Notes under the pieces: model-generated
Databases searched by the model: none
Told to the model about the DNA's origin: nothing
What the model saw: only the letters and a program-made list of their open reading frames with translations
Part shown: in pieces, positions 35,007 to 43,962 of the stretch
How positions within the stretch are numbered: the stretch's first letter is position 1
Layout: each line of letters opens with the position of its first letter
NCBI GenBank assembly: GCA_963742315.1
Contig: CAVULE010000003.1
Location: 868,001 to 932,000 of the forward strand
Source: AV69 sp963742315
Lineage (GTDB): Bacteria; Verrucomicrobiota; Verrucomicrobiia; Chthoniobacterales; UBA10450
DNA length: 64,000 nt
Reading direction: 5' to 3'
Translations under genes and position numbers: made by a program

Positions 35007-36992
35007 ATGGGCCTGACGCTCGTCGAAAAGATCGCCGCACGACACGCCGATGGACTTGCGCCCGGCACAGTGGTGCGCGCGGGCGATTTCGTCTCGATTC
35101 GGCCGCGCCATGTAATGACGCATGACAACACCGGCGCGGTGATTCCAAAGTTTAAGCAGATCGGCGCGACGGAGATCGCGGATCCAGCGCAACCGGTGTT
35201 CGCGATCGATCATGACATTCAAAATGTCACGCCGAAGAATTTGGAGAAGTACGCGAAAATTAAAGCGTTCGCGAGTGAACACGGCATCGATTTTTACCCG
35301 GCTGGCACCGGGATTTCGCACCAGGTGATGGTGGAACAGGGTTATGTTGTTCCCGGGGCGATGGTTGTGGCGAGCGATTCCCACTCAAATTTGTACGGGG
35401 CGGCAGCAGCGCTGGGCACGCCGGTGGTGCGGACGGACGCGGCGAGCATTTGGGCCACTGGAGTGACCTGGTGGCAGGTTCCCAAGGTGGCCAAGGTGCT
35501 GTTGAAGGGAAACCTTTCACCGGGCGTCGCCGGCAAAGACGTCATCATCGCATTATGCGGGCTCTTCAATAAGGACGAGGTGCTTAATCACGCCGTGGAA
35601 TTCATGGGCGATGGAGTAGCGAATCTTCCCATGTCCGCGCGCATGACCATTGCCAATATGACGACGGAGTGGGGCGCATTGGCAGGTGTGTTTCCATTCG
35701 ACGAAGTAACAGTGAAGTATTTGCGCTCACGTGTCCCCGAGTTCACGAATCCGAAACGACCGGGAAAGCGCGGACCCACGAGCCGTTCTGGTTACACCAA
35801 CGCCGACATCGACGAGTGGTGGAAGGACCGAAACGAATTCAGCGCCGACCCGGACGCGGAATACGCCATCGAACTGGATCTTGATCTTGCCACGGTGGTT
35901 CCCCACGTGTCGGGCCCTAACGAGGTTAAGACGATGGTCTCGCTCGCCGAAATGGAGCGAAAGCATGTGCCTATTCAGAAGGCATATTTGTTATCGTGTG
36001 TGAACGCGCGCTTCGAGGACTTGCATGACGCCGCCGAAGTCGTGCGCACCCGCGGTGGCCGGGTCGCTGACGGTGTGGAATTTTATCTGGCTCCGGCCAG
36101 CGCCGAAGTTCAAGCCAAGTCAGAGTCCACTGGTGATTGGCAAATTTTGGTGGATGCAGGCGCAATTGCGCTGCCACCCGGGTGCGGAGCCTGCATCGGC
36201 CTGGGCCGCGGTCTGGTGCAAAAAGGTGAGACCGCGATCAGCTCGACCAATCGCAATTTCAAAGGTCGCATGGGCGACCGCGACGCGCTGGTATATTTGG
36301 GGTCTCCCGCGGTAGTCGCGGCCAGCGCCCTGGCTGGATTTATTTGCGCGCCACAAGATTTCGCCGAGCGCCCGGCTGGCACGGCAATTCGGCGCACCGA
36401 AAAGAAAGCGCAGTCCGCAGGCTCGGTAGAGATCATCTCCGGTTTTCCGCCAAGTGTGCGCGGTCGCGTTCTCTTCGTTGATAAAGACAATTTGAACACC
36501 GACGGCATTTACGGCAGCAAACACACTTACCGCGACGATATGACTTCGGAAGAAATGGCGGCGGTAACATTTGAAAATTACGATCCGAACTTCAACACCC
36601 TCTATCGCAGCGGTGATATCGTGGTTGGCGGCTTAAACTTTGGCAGTGGCTCCAGTCGAGAGCAGGCGGCTACGGCATTGAAATTTAAAGGGATTCCGTG
36701 TGTGATCGCTGCCAGCTTTTCCGAAACTTACAAGCGCAACGCCTTTAACAACGGTTTCGTGGTGTTTGAGTGTCCCGAGCTCGTGACGCACCTGCGCGCC
36801 ACGCTAAAGGATCGCGCGCCAACCACCGTTGCATCGGAAATCATGATTGATTACGGCAGATCGATCCTGACGATTGATGGACAATCATTCGCTTTTCCGC
36901 CGCTCAGTCCGGCCGCTCAGGAATTAATTGTGGCTGGCGGCGCCGAAAATCTGGTGGCTGCCCGGCTTCGCAGGAAACAGAAGACCATGTAA
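35007..36992 (+). CDS. Aconitate hydratase (LeuCD/homoaconitase-like)
   Basis: The 661-residue protein has the three cluster cysteines of the aconitase superfamily: SCVNAR and GCGACIG. The swivel domain follows at the C-terminus with NFGSGSSREQAA and the substrate Ser/Arg. It interconverts citrate and isocitrate through aconitate, or a homologue thereof. It is shorter than AcnA/AcnB and resembles the fused LeuC-LeuD form, which includes homoaconitases, so substrate is less certain than fold. ATG 35007 is chosen for AAGGAA seven bases upstream. GTG 34986 and ATG 34989 are in frame but overlap the previous gene. An IDH-family gene lies 2.1 kb downstream and citrate lyase 1.6 kb upstream. Confidence 0.88.
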   Translation: MGLTLVEKIAARHADGLAPGTVVRAGDFVSIRPRHVMTHDNTGAVIPKFKQIGATEIADPAQPVFAIDHDIQNVTPKNLEKYAKIKAFASEHGIDFYPAGTGISHQVMVEQGYVVPGAMVVASDSHSNLYGAAAALGTPVVRTDAASIWATGVTWWQVPKVAKVLLKGNLSPGVAGKDVIIALCGLFNKDEVLNHAVEFMGDGVANLPMSARMTIANMTTEWGALAGVFPFDEVTVKYLRSRVPEFTNPKRPGKRGPTSRSGYTNADIDEWWKDRNEFSADPDAEYAIELDLDLATVVPHVSGPNEVKTMVSLAEMERKHVPIQKAYLLSCVNARFEDLHDAAEVVRTRGGRVADGVEFYLAPASAEVQAKSESTGDWQILVDAGAIALPPGCGACIGLGRGLVQKGETAISSTNRNFKGRMGDRDALVYLGSPAVVAASALAGFICAPQDFAERPAGTAIRRTEKKAQSAGSVEIISGFPPSVRGRVLFVDKDNLNTDGIYGSKHTYRDDMTSEEMAAVTFENYDPNFNTLYRSGDIVVGGLNFGSGSSREQAATALKFKGIPCVIAASFSETYKRNAFNNGFVVFECPELVTHLRATLKDRAPTTVASEIMIDYGRSILTIDGQSFAFPPLSPAAQELIVAGGAENLVAARLRRKQKTM

Positions 36993-37072
36993 TATTTCGA
37001 CTGTTTCAAATTTGACCTCCATTAGCAAAACGTGGCTTTTGGAAGATAAAGTCAGTTGGCTGACTAAATCTG

Positions 37073-38812
37073 ATGCCCGCTGAAAGTGTCGAGCAACGCA
37101 AGCTCGCGGCCATCATGTTTACCGACATGGTCGGCTACAGCGCGCTTACGCAGAAAGACGAGGCGCTCGCGCTCAAGCTGTTGGAAGAGCATCGGCAGTT
37201 ACTGCGACCTCTCTTCCGCCAGCACAGTGGAACCGAAATCAAAACCATCGGCGATGCTTTCCTGGTCGAATTCAACAGCGCCCTGGACGCGGTCCAGTGC
37301 GCGGCGAAAATACAGAAGATTTTGAGGGAGCGTAATGTTTCTTCTCGCGAAACCATCAAAATTCAAATCCGCGTTGGCCTTCATCTGGGTGATGTGGTGT
37401 ATCGGGAGAACGACGTCCTTGGCGATGGAGTGAACATTGCCTCGAGGATTGAGCCACTGGCAAAGCCGGGAGGGATTTGCCTAAGCCAACAAGTCTACGA
37501 TCAAGTCCGCAACAAATTCGCGGCCACGTTCATTAAGCTCGGCGCAGTCGACCTCAAAAATATTCGGGCGCCGCTGAATGTTTATCGACTCGTGTTGCCG
37601 TGGGAGAAAGGCCACTGGCCGGTTTTTAATCAACTGGCTTTCCGCCTGAGGGAGAAGAAAACTCGTGTGACGGTTGCGGTGGCCCTGGTCCTTCTCTTTC
37701 TGGGTGCAGTTGTTTGGCAAATGTTTCTGAGAAGCTCGCTCGAGGCGCGCGCGCTTTTCCAAAATGCCAAGGTCCTGGCGGAACATTCCTCCTCGCATTT
37801 GGAGGGACAGCGCAATAATCCGCGAGTCATCGAGTTGCTGGAGAGGGCGGTGAAGGCTGATCCGAATTTCGCCGAGGCGCACGCGGAGCTGGCGCTGGCA
37901 TATGTCATTCGCCTTTTCTTGTACGCTCCCCAGGACAAAGGGCTGGAAGAAAAAGCATATTTGGAGGTCGATCGAGCCTTGTCCTTGAATGCCAACTTGC
38001 CTGCGGCCTATCTCGCTCGGGGTCGTCTGAAATGGACCCCTTTCCATCATTTCCCGCACGAGGATGCGATTAATGATTTCAAGCACGCGCTCGCGTTGGA
38101 TCCCAACCTGGACGAGGCTCATCATTATCTGGGCTTGGTCTTTATTCATGTGGGGTTGATGAATGAGGGACGCGCGGAGTTCAGCGCGGCGATCGCATCG
38201 AACCCGAGTAATAATGGCGCGCAGTACCGTCTCGGCGAGACACTGTTTTACGAAGGCAAATTTCGAGAAGCGCGCAACGTTTTAGAAACCATCGATGCCG
38301 ATTTCAACCCCGACTTGAAGGAATATCAATTGGCCTGGGCAATGTTTTCCTTAGGTCAAACCAACGAAGCCGTGCAACGGGTCGAAAATTATTTGAAGCA
38401 ACATCCGGAGGATAAAGGCGGCCTCCTGGCCAGTGTGCAGGCCATGATGTTTGCTGCTACCGGAAAGCCCGATGAGGCGGAGAAAAAAATTGCGATGGCG
38501 CAGACTAGAAAAGGCTTTGGCCACTTTCATCACACCGAATACAACATAGCTTGCGCTTATGCCTTAATGAACAAAACCGATCTGGCTATCGAGTGGTTTG
38601 AGAGAGTGGTCAGAGACGGTCTTAACTGTTATCCACTGTTTGAGAAGGATTCGACCCTCGACAGCCTTCGGCAGGATTCGCGCTTCCGTACGATCATGGA
38701 GTCAGAGCGGAAAAAATGGGAGTATTATCGCAGTAAGTTCGGACCATCTTCAGCACAGACTGCCTCAGACCCATCCGCTTTACCAGTCAGCATGCGCCCA
38801 GGTTGGGTGTGA
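37073..38812 (+). CDS. Adenylate cyclase with TPR domain
   Basis: The 579-residue protein has an N-terminal class III cyclase domain with the full catalytic set visible: FTDMVGYS (Asp), EIKTIGDAFLVEF (Lys and second Asp) and DVLGDGVNIASRIEPLA (purine-selecting Asp, then Asn and Arg). ATP should thus be the substrate. A membrane helix lies at about 200-222 (VTVAVALVLLFLGAVVWQMF), followed by TPR hairpins. The last seven residues (SMRPGWV) and stop fall within a decayed duplicate of the icd 5' end, so the original C-terminus may have been altered. It lies between aconitase and icd on the same strand. Regulation of either is speculation. Confidence 0.9.
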   Translation: MPAESVEQRKLAAIMFTDMVGYSALTQKDEALALKLLEEHRQLLRPLFRQHSGTEIKTIGDAFLVEFNSALDAVQCAAKIQKILRERNVSSRETIKIQIRVGLHLGDVVYRENDVLGDGVNIASRIEPLAKPGGICLSQQVYDQVRNKFAATFIKLGAVDLKNIRAPLNVYRLVLPWEKGHWPVFNQLAFRLREKKTRVTVAVALVLLFLGAVVWQMFLRSSLEARALFQNAKVLAEHSSSHLEGQRNNPRVIELLERAVKADPNFAEAHAELALAYVIRLFLYAPQDKGLEEKAYLEVDRALSLNANLPAAYLARGRLKWTPFHHFPHEDAINDFKHALALDPNLDEAHHYLGLVFIHVGLMNEGRAEFSAAIASNPSNNGAQYRLGETLFYEGKFREARNVLETIDADFNPDLKEYQLAWAMFSLGQTNEAVQRVENYLKQHPEDKGGLLASVQAMMFAATGKPDEAEKKIAMAQTRKGFGHFHHTEYNIACAYALMNKTDLAIEWFERVVRDGLNCYPLFEKDSTLDSLRQDSRFRTIMESERKKWEYYRSKFGPSSAQTASDPSALPVSMRPGWV

Positions 38813-38880
38813 TGTTAGGGAGGCAGCACGCTTCGCCTCGAATCGCGTGAAACTCGATGCCGAGCATGCACCTTGAAATC
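38793..38880 (+). pseudogene. Degenerate fragment of the icd 5' end
   Basis: Bases 38793-38880 resemble the intact icd gene at about 39149-39245, for example GTGAAACTCGATGCCGA against CTGAAACTCGATGCCGA. One frame reads VGCDVREAARFASNRVKLDA, against VGHDVMEAARLVLDRLKLDA in IDH. The similarity fades at about 38930, where no further IDH sequence follows. It is a decayed tandem partial copy overlapping the end of the cyclase gene. Confidence 0.75.
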
Positions 38881-39009
38881 GACCGGCAATTTCGCTGAAA
38901 GTAAAGGAAACCCCGCTAGCCCTCGCCGAGACGAACTTTCATCTTTGTATTTTCGATCTTGCCGTGTGCAAATGAGACGTTGCCCTTCCGCTTCTGCGAA
39001 TAAAAGCAT

Positions 39010-39090
39010 GCATTCGGCGAGGCGCCGAATGCGACGCGCGAGGCGCGTGCGCTCCCCAGATGGGACACGGCGGTCATAGACCGCCGCTAA
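39010..39090. repeat. Partial REP element and GGCGGTC palindrome
   Basis: CATTCGGCG-ag-GCGCCGAATG is followed by CGACGCGCGAGGCGCGTGCGCTCCCC, the right half of the family at 23889 and 25311. Then comes GCGGTCAT-AGACCGCCGC (39068-39088), which recurs at 46214-46235. It occupies the spacer before icd. The whole interval 38813-39128 contains this and the icd fragment but no other gene. Confidence 0.6.
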
Positions 39091-39128
39091 GCTTGCGGGC
39101 TACGGTGCGCGTCGATAAAGTCGCGACC

Positions 39129-40286
39129 ATGGCTAAATACAAAATTGCATGGATGCCGGGTGACGGAGTTGGCCACGATGTTATGGAGGCGGCTCGCCTG
39201 GTATTGGATCGTCTGAAACTCGATGCCGAATACGTGCCGTGCGACATCGGCTGGGAATTTTGGTGCAAGGAAGGTAACGCGTTGCCGGATCGCACAGTTA
39301 AGGCATTGAAGGAAACGACCTGCGGTCTGTTCGGCGCCATCACCAGCAAGCCGCAATCGGAGGCCAAGGAAGAATTGGCGCCGGAACTGAAAGACAAAGG
39401 GTTGGTTTACTTTTCTCCCATTGTCGGGCTGCGCCAAATGTTCAACCTGCACACCAACATGCGGCCGTGCAAAAGTTATCCCGGCAACCCGTTGAATTTT
39501 CGGGGAAACAAGATCACCAATCCCAGCGGCGAAGACGTCCCGATCGATCAGGTGGTGTTTCGCGAAAATACCGAAGGCATGTACGGCGGGGTTGAGTTCT
39601 TTCCGCTTCCCGAGCCTGTTTACACCGCACTGTGCGCGAACCCGAAGATGAAGAAGTGGAAAGACAAGGCTGGATTGGAAAACATCGCGCTCTCCACCCG
39701 GATCATGAGCAGGCAAGGTTGTACTAACATTTGCAAGCAAGCTTTCGAATTCGCCAAGAAAACCGGCCGGAAGCGCGTCACGCTGATCGAAAAGCCGAAC
39801 GTGTTGCGCGAAACGGGCGGATTGATGATGCGTTGCTTCAAAGACGTGGCCAAAAATTATCCGGGCATTCGAGCCGACGATGCGAACATTGATGCGATCT
39901 GCATGTGGATGTTCAAGAATCCGCAGGATTACTCTGTCTTGGTCGCGGAAAATATGTTCGGCGACATTGTCAGCGATTTATGCGCAGGCCTGGTCGGCGG
40001 ACTTGGGTTCGCTCCCAGTGCCAACCTTGGCGATAACTATGCCGTCTTCGAGCCCACGCATGGATCGGCCCCGAAATATGCGGGGCAACATAAGGTGAAT
40101 CCTATTGCCATGCTTTTGACTGCCAAGTTGATGCTCGATTGGCTCAAGGAAACCGAAATGGCTACCCGTCTGGAATCGGCCATCGCGCGTGTCATTGCCG
40201 AAGGCAAGGTCCGCACTTACGACATGGGGGGCAAAGCTTCTACTCTCGACGTGGCCAAAGCCATTGCCGAGTACGCCAGCTCCTAG
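39129..40286 (+). CDS. icd: Isocitrate dehydrogenase-family enzyme
   Basis: The 385-residue protein is a beta-decarboxylating dehydrogenase: GDGVGHDVM near the N-terminus, FRENTEGMYGG, three Arg around LRQMFNLHTNMRPCKSYPG, the catalytic Tyr/Lys region, and VAENMFGDIVSDLCAGLVGGLG with EPTHGSAPKYAGQHKVNP. It oxidises isocitrate to 2-oxoglutarate. NAD/NADP choice cannot be set with confidence, and a homoisocitrate or isopropylmalate role is less likely given the neighbouring citrate-lyase and aconitase genes. ATG 39129 is selected because the frame upstream runs through REP sequence. Confidence 0.88.
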   Translation: MAKYKIAWMPGDGVGHDVMEAARLVLDRLKLDAEYVPCDIGWEFWCKEGNALPDRTVKALKETTCGLFGAITSKPQSEAKEELAPELKDKGLVYFSPIVGLRQMFNLHTNMRPCKSYPGNPLNFRGNKITNPSGEDVPIDQVVFRENTEGMYGGVEFFPLPEPVYTALCANPKMKKWKDKAGLENIALSTRIMSRQGCTNICKQAFEFAKKTGRKRVTLIEKPNVLRETGGLMMRCFKDVAKNYPGIRADDANIDAICMWMFKNPQDYSVLVAENMFGDIVSDLCAGLVGGLGFAPSANLGDNYAVFEPTHGSAPKYAGQHKVNPIAMLLTAKLMLDWLKETEMATRLESAIARVIAEGKVRTYDMGGKASTLDVAKAIAEYASS

Positions 40287-40298
40287 TCCCATTCGAAA

Positions 40299-40321
40299 AG
40301 AGGATAAGTGTCTTATCCTCT
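40299..40321 (+). terminator. Terminator-like hairpin after icd
   Basis: A perfect 10-bp stem AGAGGATAAG-tgt-CTTATCCTCT begins 13 bases past the icd stop. It is followed by TGGTATTTGTT, a weak T-rich run. The strong uninterrupted stem supports a transcription stop or 3' protective structure. Confidence 0.5.
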
Positions 40322-40432
40322 GGTATTTGTTCTCCGAAACCGGCTAAGGCGGACCCGATAAATCGGGTGGCTCGTTGACACCAGAGAGCCAGATTCGTAC
40401 GCTTGAAGGGCACTACTGGGATTTAATTCACC

Positions 40433-42136
40433 TTGCAAGCTAACGACGATTATGTGCTGAAAGTGCTCGAAGAGATCGGGCTGGTTTCACGCAAGCAAAT
40501 CGCTCAGGCGCGCGCGAAACTTAATGGCGCTCCCAGTGTCGTCGATGTCCTGGTTCGTGATGGGGTTGTTTCGGCGGATGACATTTCGCGTTCGCTCGCG
40601 GCCCAGGCGCAGATGCACTGGATCGATCTCTCCGCGGTTGTTATTCCGCCCGAAATCATTTCGCAAATTAGCGCGACCGACGCGCGCCGCTTCAAAGTGA
40701 TTCCTGTAACCTTTGGTGAAAGTGGTCTTGTCCTCGCCATCAGCGATCCCCTTGATGTCGATACCATCGATAGCCTCAATTTTCTTCTCCAACGCGACCT
40801 CGAGCTGGTTTGCACTTCGCCGGAAAAGATCCGCCAGGCGCTAATTAAATATTATGGAACAGCTGAGGAAGCAGCTGACGTCCTCCAGCATAGGATTGGT
40901 GATGAAGTCGATCTTGGTCTCGAGATTGGCGATGGCACCGAAGCAGTCGGTGTCGATGAAGCGGACGCGCCCATCATCCGGCTGGTCTCAATGTTGATCA
41001 TCGAAGCGCATAAGCTTGGGGCGAGCGATATTCATCTCGAGCCGCTCGACAAAAAATTTCGCGTCCGTTTTCGCATCGACGGCGTTCTCCAGGAAATGCA
41101 GGCGCCGCCGAAGCGTTTGCAATCCGCCATCATTTCCCGGCTGAAAATCATGACCGGCTCGATGAGCATCGCGGAGAAGCGGTTGCCGCAGGACGGACGC
41201 ATTCAAGTGAAGATCAGAAAGAAACCGATTGATCTGCGCGTCTCCACCATCCCAACGAACCACGGCGAAAGCATTGTCATGCGCGTGCTGGATAAATCGA
41301 GTTTGCTCCTCGGCCTGCCCGAACTGGGCTTCCTCAGCGATGATCAGGATAAATTCGAACGGTTGCTGCGTTCGCCTGATGGAATTTTGCTCGTAACCGG
41401 CCCGACTGGTTCGGGCAAAACGAGCACCCTTTACGCCTGCCTGAACTACATCAATAAGCCGGACCGCAAGATCATCACGGTGGAAGAACCGGTCGAATAT
41501 CAGATGACCGGCATTAATCAAGTGCAGGTCAACAACGATGCCGGAATGACATTTCCAATCGCATTGCGCTCCATTTTGCGTCAGGCCCCGAACATCATCA
41601 TGATCGGCGAGATTCGCGATTTGGAGACGGCATCGATCGCGACCAACGCCAGTCTGACCGGCCATCTGGTTTTCAGCACGCTGCACACCAACGACGCGCC
41701 TTCAGCGGTTGCGCGTCTCGTCGATATCGGCGTGCAACCATTTTTGGTCGCGTCTTCGGTCCGCGCAATCATGGCGCAACGTCTGGTGCGCCGATTGTGC
41801 ACTCATTGCAAACATCCAGCCGACCTGAGTGAAACCGAAATGCGCGCGCTGCGGATCGAGCCCTCCCAAATGAAAGACTCGCAAGTGATGAAGGCGCCCG
41901 GCTGCGATCATTGCCGGCATACCGGCTACCGTGGACGAATGGGAATTTTCGAGATCTTCATCATCGACGATGACGTGCGGCACATGATTAACAAACGGAC
42001 TTCGACTTTCCTTTTACGCCAGCGCGCACGAGAGCTGAGCATGCGCACTTTGCGTGAGGATGGCGTCCGCAAAGTGCTTTCCGGCCTGACTTCAGCGGAT
42101 GAGGTAATTTCGGTAACAATTGCCGATGTGAACTGA
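40433..42136 (+). CDS. pilB: Type II secretion/type IV pilus assembly ATPase (first copy)
   Basis: The 567-residue secretion ATPase has an N-terminal MshEN-type domain (about 5-135) and a catalytic core. The core shows Walker A GPTGSGKTSTLYA (about 322-334), Walker B IIMIGEIRDLE, the Asp and His boxes, and a zinc-binding pair CTHC…CDHC. It powers extension of pilus-like fibres from the cytoplasmic face. The only in-frame start after the preceding stop is TTG 40433 (or a later GTG). The stop overlaps the ATG of the second ATPase by one base. Two GspE/PilB paralogues in a row suggests one is specialised. Confidence 0.92.
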   Translation: MQANDDYVLKVLEEIGLVSRKQIAQARAKLNGAPSVVDVLVRDGVVSADDISRSLAAQAQMHWIDLSAVVIPPEIISQISATDARRFKVIPVTFGESGLVLAISDPLDVDTIDSLNFLLQRDLELVCTSPEKIRQALIKYYGTAEEAADVLQHRIGDEVDLGLEIGDGTEAVGVDEADAPIIRLVSMLIIEAHKLGASDIHLEPLDKKFRVRFRIDGVLQEMQAPPKRLQSAIISRLKIMTGSMSIAEKRLPQDGRIQVKIRKKPIDLRVSTIPTNHGESIVMRVLDKSSLLLGLPELGFLSDDQDKFERLLRSPDGILLVTGPTGSGKTSTLYACLNYINKPDRKIITVEEPVEYQMTGINQVQVNNDAGMTFPIALRSILRQAPNIIMIGEIRDLETASIATNASLTGHLVFSTLHTNDAPSAVARLVDIGVQPFLVASSVRAIMAQRLVRRLCTHCKHPADLSETEMRALRIEPSQMKDSQVMKAPGCDHCRHTGYRGRMGIFEIFIIDDDVRHMINKRTSTFLLRQRARELSMRTLREDGVRKVLSGLTSADEVISVTIADVN

Positions 42137-43821
42137 TGAATAACCAGCAGGTCCTCGATCTTTTTGTCGATCAAAACGTTTTACAAAAAGCGCAGGCCGA
42201 CGACGTCCTGACCGAAGCGCAACAGAACGGCAAGACCATCGTGCAGGCGATGGTCGACGGCGGCTTCATGGATGAAGCCGGATTTTACCACACGATGGCG
42301 GAGGGGATCGGCGCCGAGTTTATCGATCTGAATGATCGAGAAATCGGTCCCGAGGTTGTGAAGATCGTTCCGGCGGGCCTGGCCCGTTTACATCGCGCGC
42401 TCCCGGTCGAACTTGTCGATGGCACTTTGCGGGTCGCTTTGGCCGATCCGCTGGAACCGAGCACCGCGGAAGATCTGCGCTTCGCTCTGGGACGCGACAT
42501 CGAAGTCGTGGTCGCGCCGGTCGAACAGATCGAAGACCGAATCAAGATTTTCTACGGCAGCGACACCTCCAGCATGGAGGAGGTGCTGAAGCAACTGGGC
42601 GAAGTGGGCGAGCTGATGCAATTGCGGGAAGGCGATGGTGCGACTGGAGCAGAAGCAGAAGCCAGCGCTACCCCGATCATTCGCTTTGTCGATCTGATTC
42701 TATATCAGGCGATCCAGGACCGGGCCAGCGACATTCATTTCGAACCATTCGAAAACGAATTCAAAATCCGCTATCGCGTCGATGGCGCGCTTTACGAAAT
42801 GGCTCCGCCGCCGCGACATCTGGCACTACCGGTTATTTCGCGCGTGAAAGTGATGGCGAGTATGAACATCGCCGAGCGCCGGTTGCCACAGGATGGTCGC
42901 ATCCAAAAAAATATCGCCGGTCGCAACGTGGACCTGCGTGTCTCGACTTTGCCCACGCAATTCGGGGAGAGCGTTGTTCTGCGCGTGCTCGATCGCAGCA
43001 CCGTGAATCTCGATCTCGAGATGCTCGGCATGCCCAAGTATGTGGGCGATTACATTCTCGAAGTCATTGAGCGACCAAACGGAATTTTTATTGTCACCGG
43101 CCCGACTGGTTCAGGGAAAACAACGACGCTCTATTCCTGTTTGCGCAAGATCAACACGCTCGATACAAAGTTACTCACGGCGGAAGAGCCGGTGGAATAC
43201 GATCTGGAAGGTATCGTGCAGGTACCGGTAAATGAGAATATCGGGCTGACGTTCGCGCGAGTGCTGCGAGCATTTTTGCGGCAGGACCCGGACCGAATCA
43301 TGGTGGGCGAGACACGGGATTTGGAGACGGCGCAGATTGCGATTCAGGCTTCCCTCACCGGCCACCTCGTCTTCACCACGCTGCACACGAATGATGCGCC
43401 GGGAGCGATCACACGTTTGATCGACATGGGAGTCGAGCCGTTCCTGATTTCTTCAACCCTCGAAGCGGTCCTCGGGCAGCGATTGCTGCGCAGCATTTGT
43501 CGCAATTGCCGGACGAGTTACGAGCCGAACACAAACACGCTGGATCAACTGGGATTGGGACGGCGTGATTTGGGTGACAAGAAATTCTATTACGGCAAAG
43601 GTTGCGACGCCTGTAATCAGACCGGTTACAAAGGCCGCAAAGGCATTTACGAATTGATGCGAATCAGTGATCCACTGCGCGAGTTAATCAATGAGCGCGC
43701 GCCGACCGTTACGGTGAAACAAAAAGCGATCGAACTCGGAATGATCACGCTGCGCCAGGATGGGTTACGCAGCGTCTTCGACGGCGATACTACGGTAGAG
43801 GAAGTTCTTAAGTACACTTAG
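42136..43821 (+). CDS. gspE: Type II secretion/type IV pilus assembly ATPase (second copy)
   Basis: The 561-residue paralogue of the preceding ATPase has the same order: MshEN-like N-terminus, Walker A GPTGSGKTTTLYS, Walker B RIMVGETRDLE, and CRNC…CDAC zinc cluster. All catalytic boxes are intact. It starts within the stop of the first copy (TGATG), so translation is coupled. As a tandem pair they probably supply two motor variants to one machine or form mixed hexamers (inference). A platform protein and pseudopilin gene follow. Confidence 0.92.
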   Translation: MNNQQVLDLFVDQNVLQKAQADDVLTEAQQNGKTIVQAMVDGGFMDEAGFYHTMAEGIGAEFIDLNDREIGPEVVKIVPAGLARLHRALPVELVDGTLRVALADPLEPSTAEDLRFALGRDIEVVVAPVEQIEDRIKIFYGSDTSSMEEVLKQLGEVGELMQLREGDGATGAEAEASATPIIRFVDLILYQAIQDRASDIHFEPFENEFKIRYRVDGALYEMAPPPRHLALPVISRVKVMASMNIAERRLPQDGRIQKNIAGRNVDLRVSTLPTQFGESVVLRVLDRSTVNLDLEMLGMPKYVGDYILEVIERPNGIFIVTGPTGSGKTTTLYSCLRKINTLDTKLLTAEEPVEYDLEGIVQVPVNENIGLTFARVLRAFLRQDPDRIMVGETRDLETAQIAIQASLTGHLVFTTLHTNDAPGAITRLIDMGVEPFLISSTLEAVLGQRLLRSICRNCRTSYEPNTNTLDQLGLGRRDLGDKKFYYGKGCDACNQTGYKGRKGIYELMRISDPLRELINERAPTVTVKQKAIELGMITLRQDGLRSVFDGDTTVEEVLKYT

Positions 43822-43846
43822 AATTTGAGATCTCAGATCTCAAATT
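43822..43846. repeat. 25-bp perfect palindrome after gspE
   Basis: AATTTGAGATCT-c-AGATCTCAAATT lies directly after the gspE stop codon. No T-run follows on the plus strand. The 115 bases after it carry inverted ATTTAACG/CGTTAAAT motifs like those at 250-290. It may mark the 3' end of the ATPase pair or be a dispersed spacer repeat. Confidence 0.5.
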
Positions 43847-43962
43847 TCAATGCGTAACGCTTCACGATTCAACGATTTAATAGTTCACGGTTAACATTGA
43901 GATCGACTTCTTGATCGTTAAATCGTTGAATAGTTAAACCGTTAAATCGGCAATTTCCCCCC

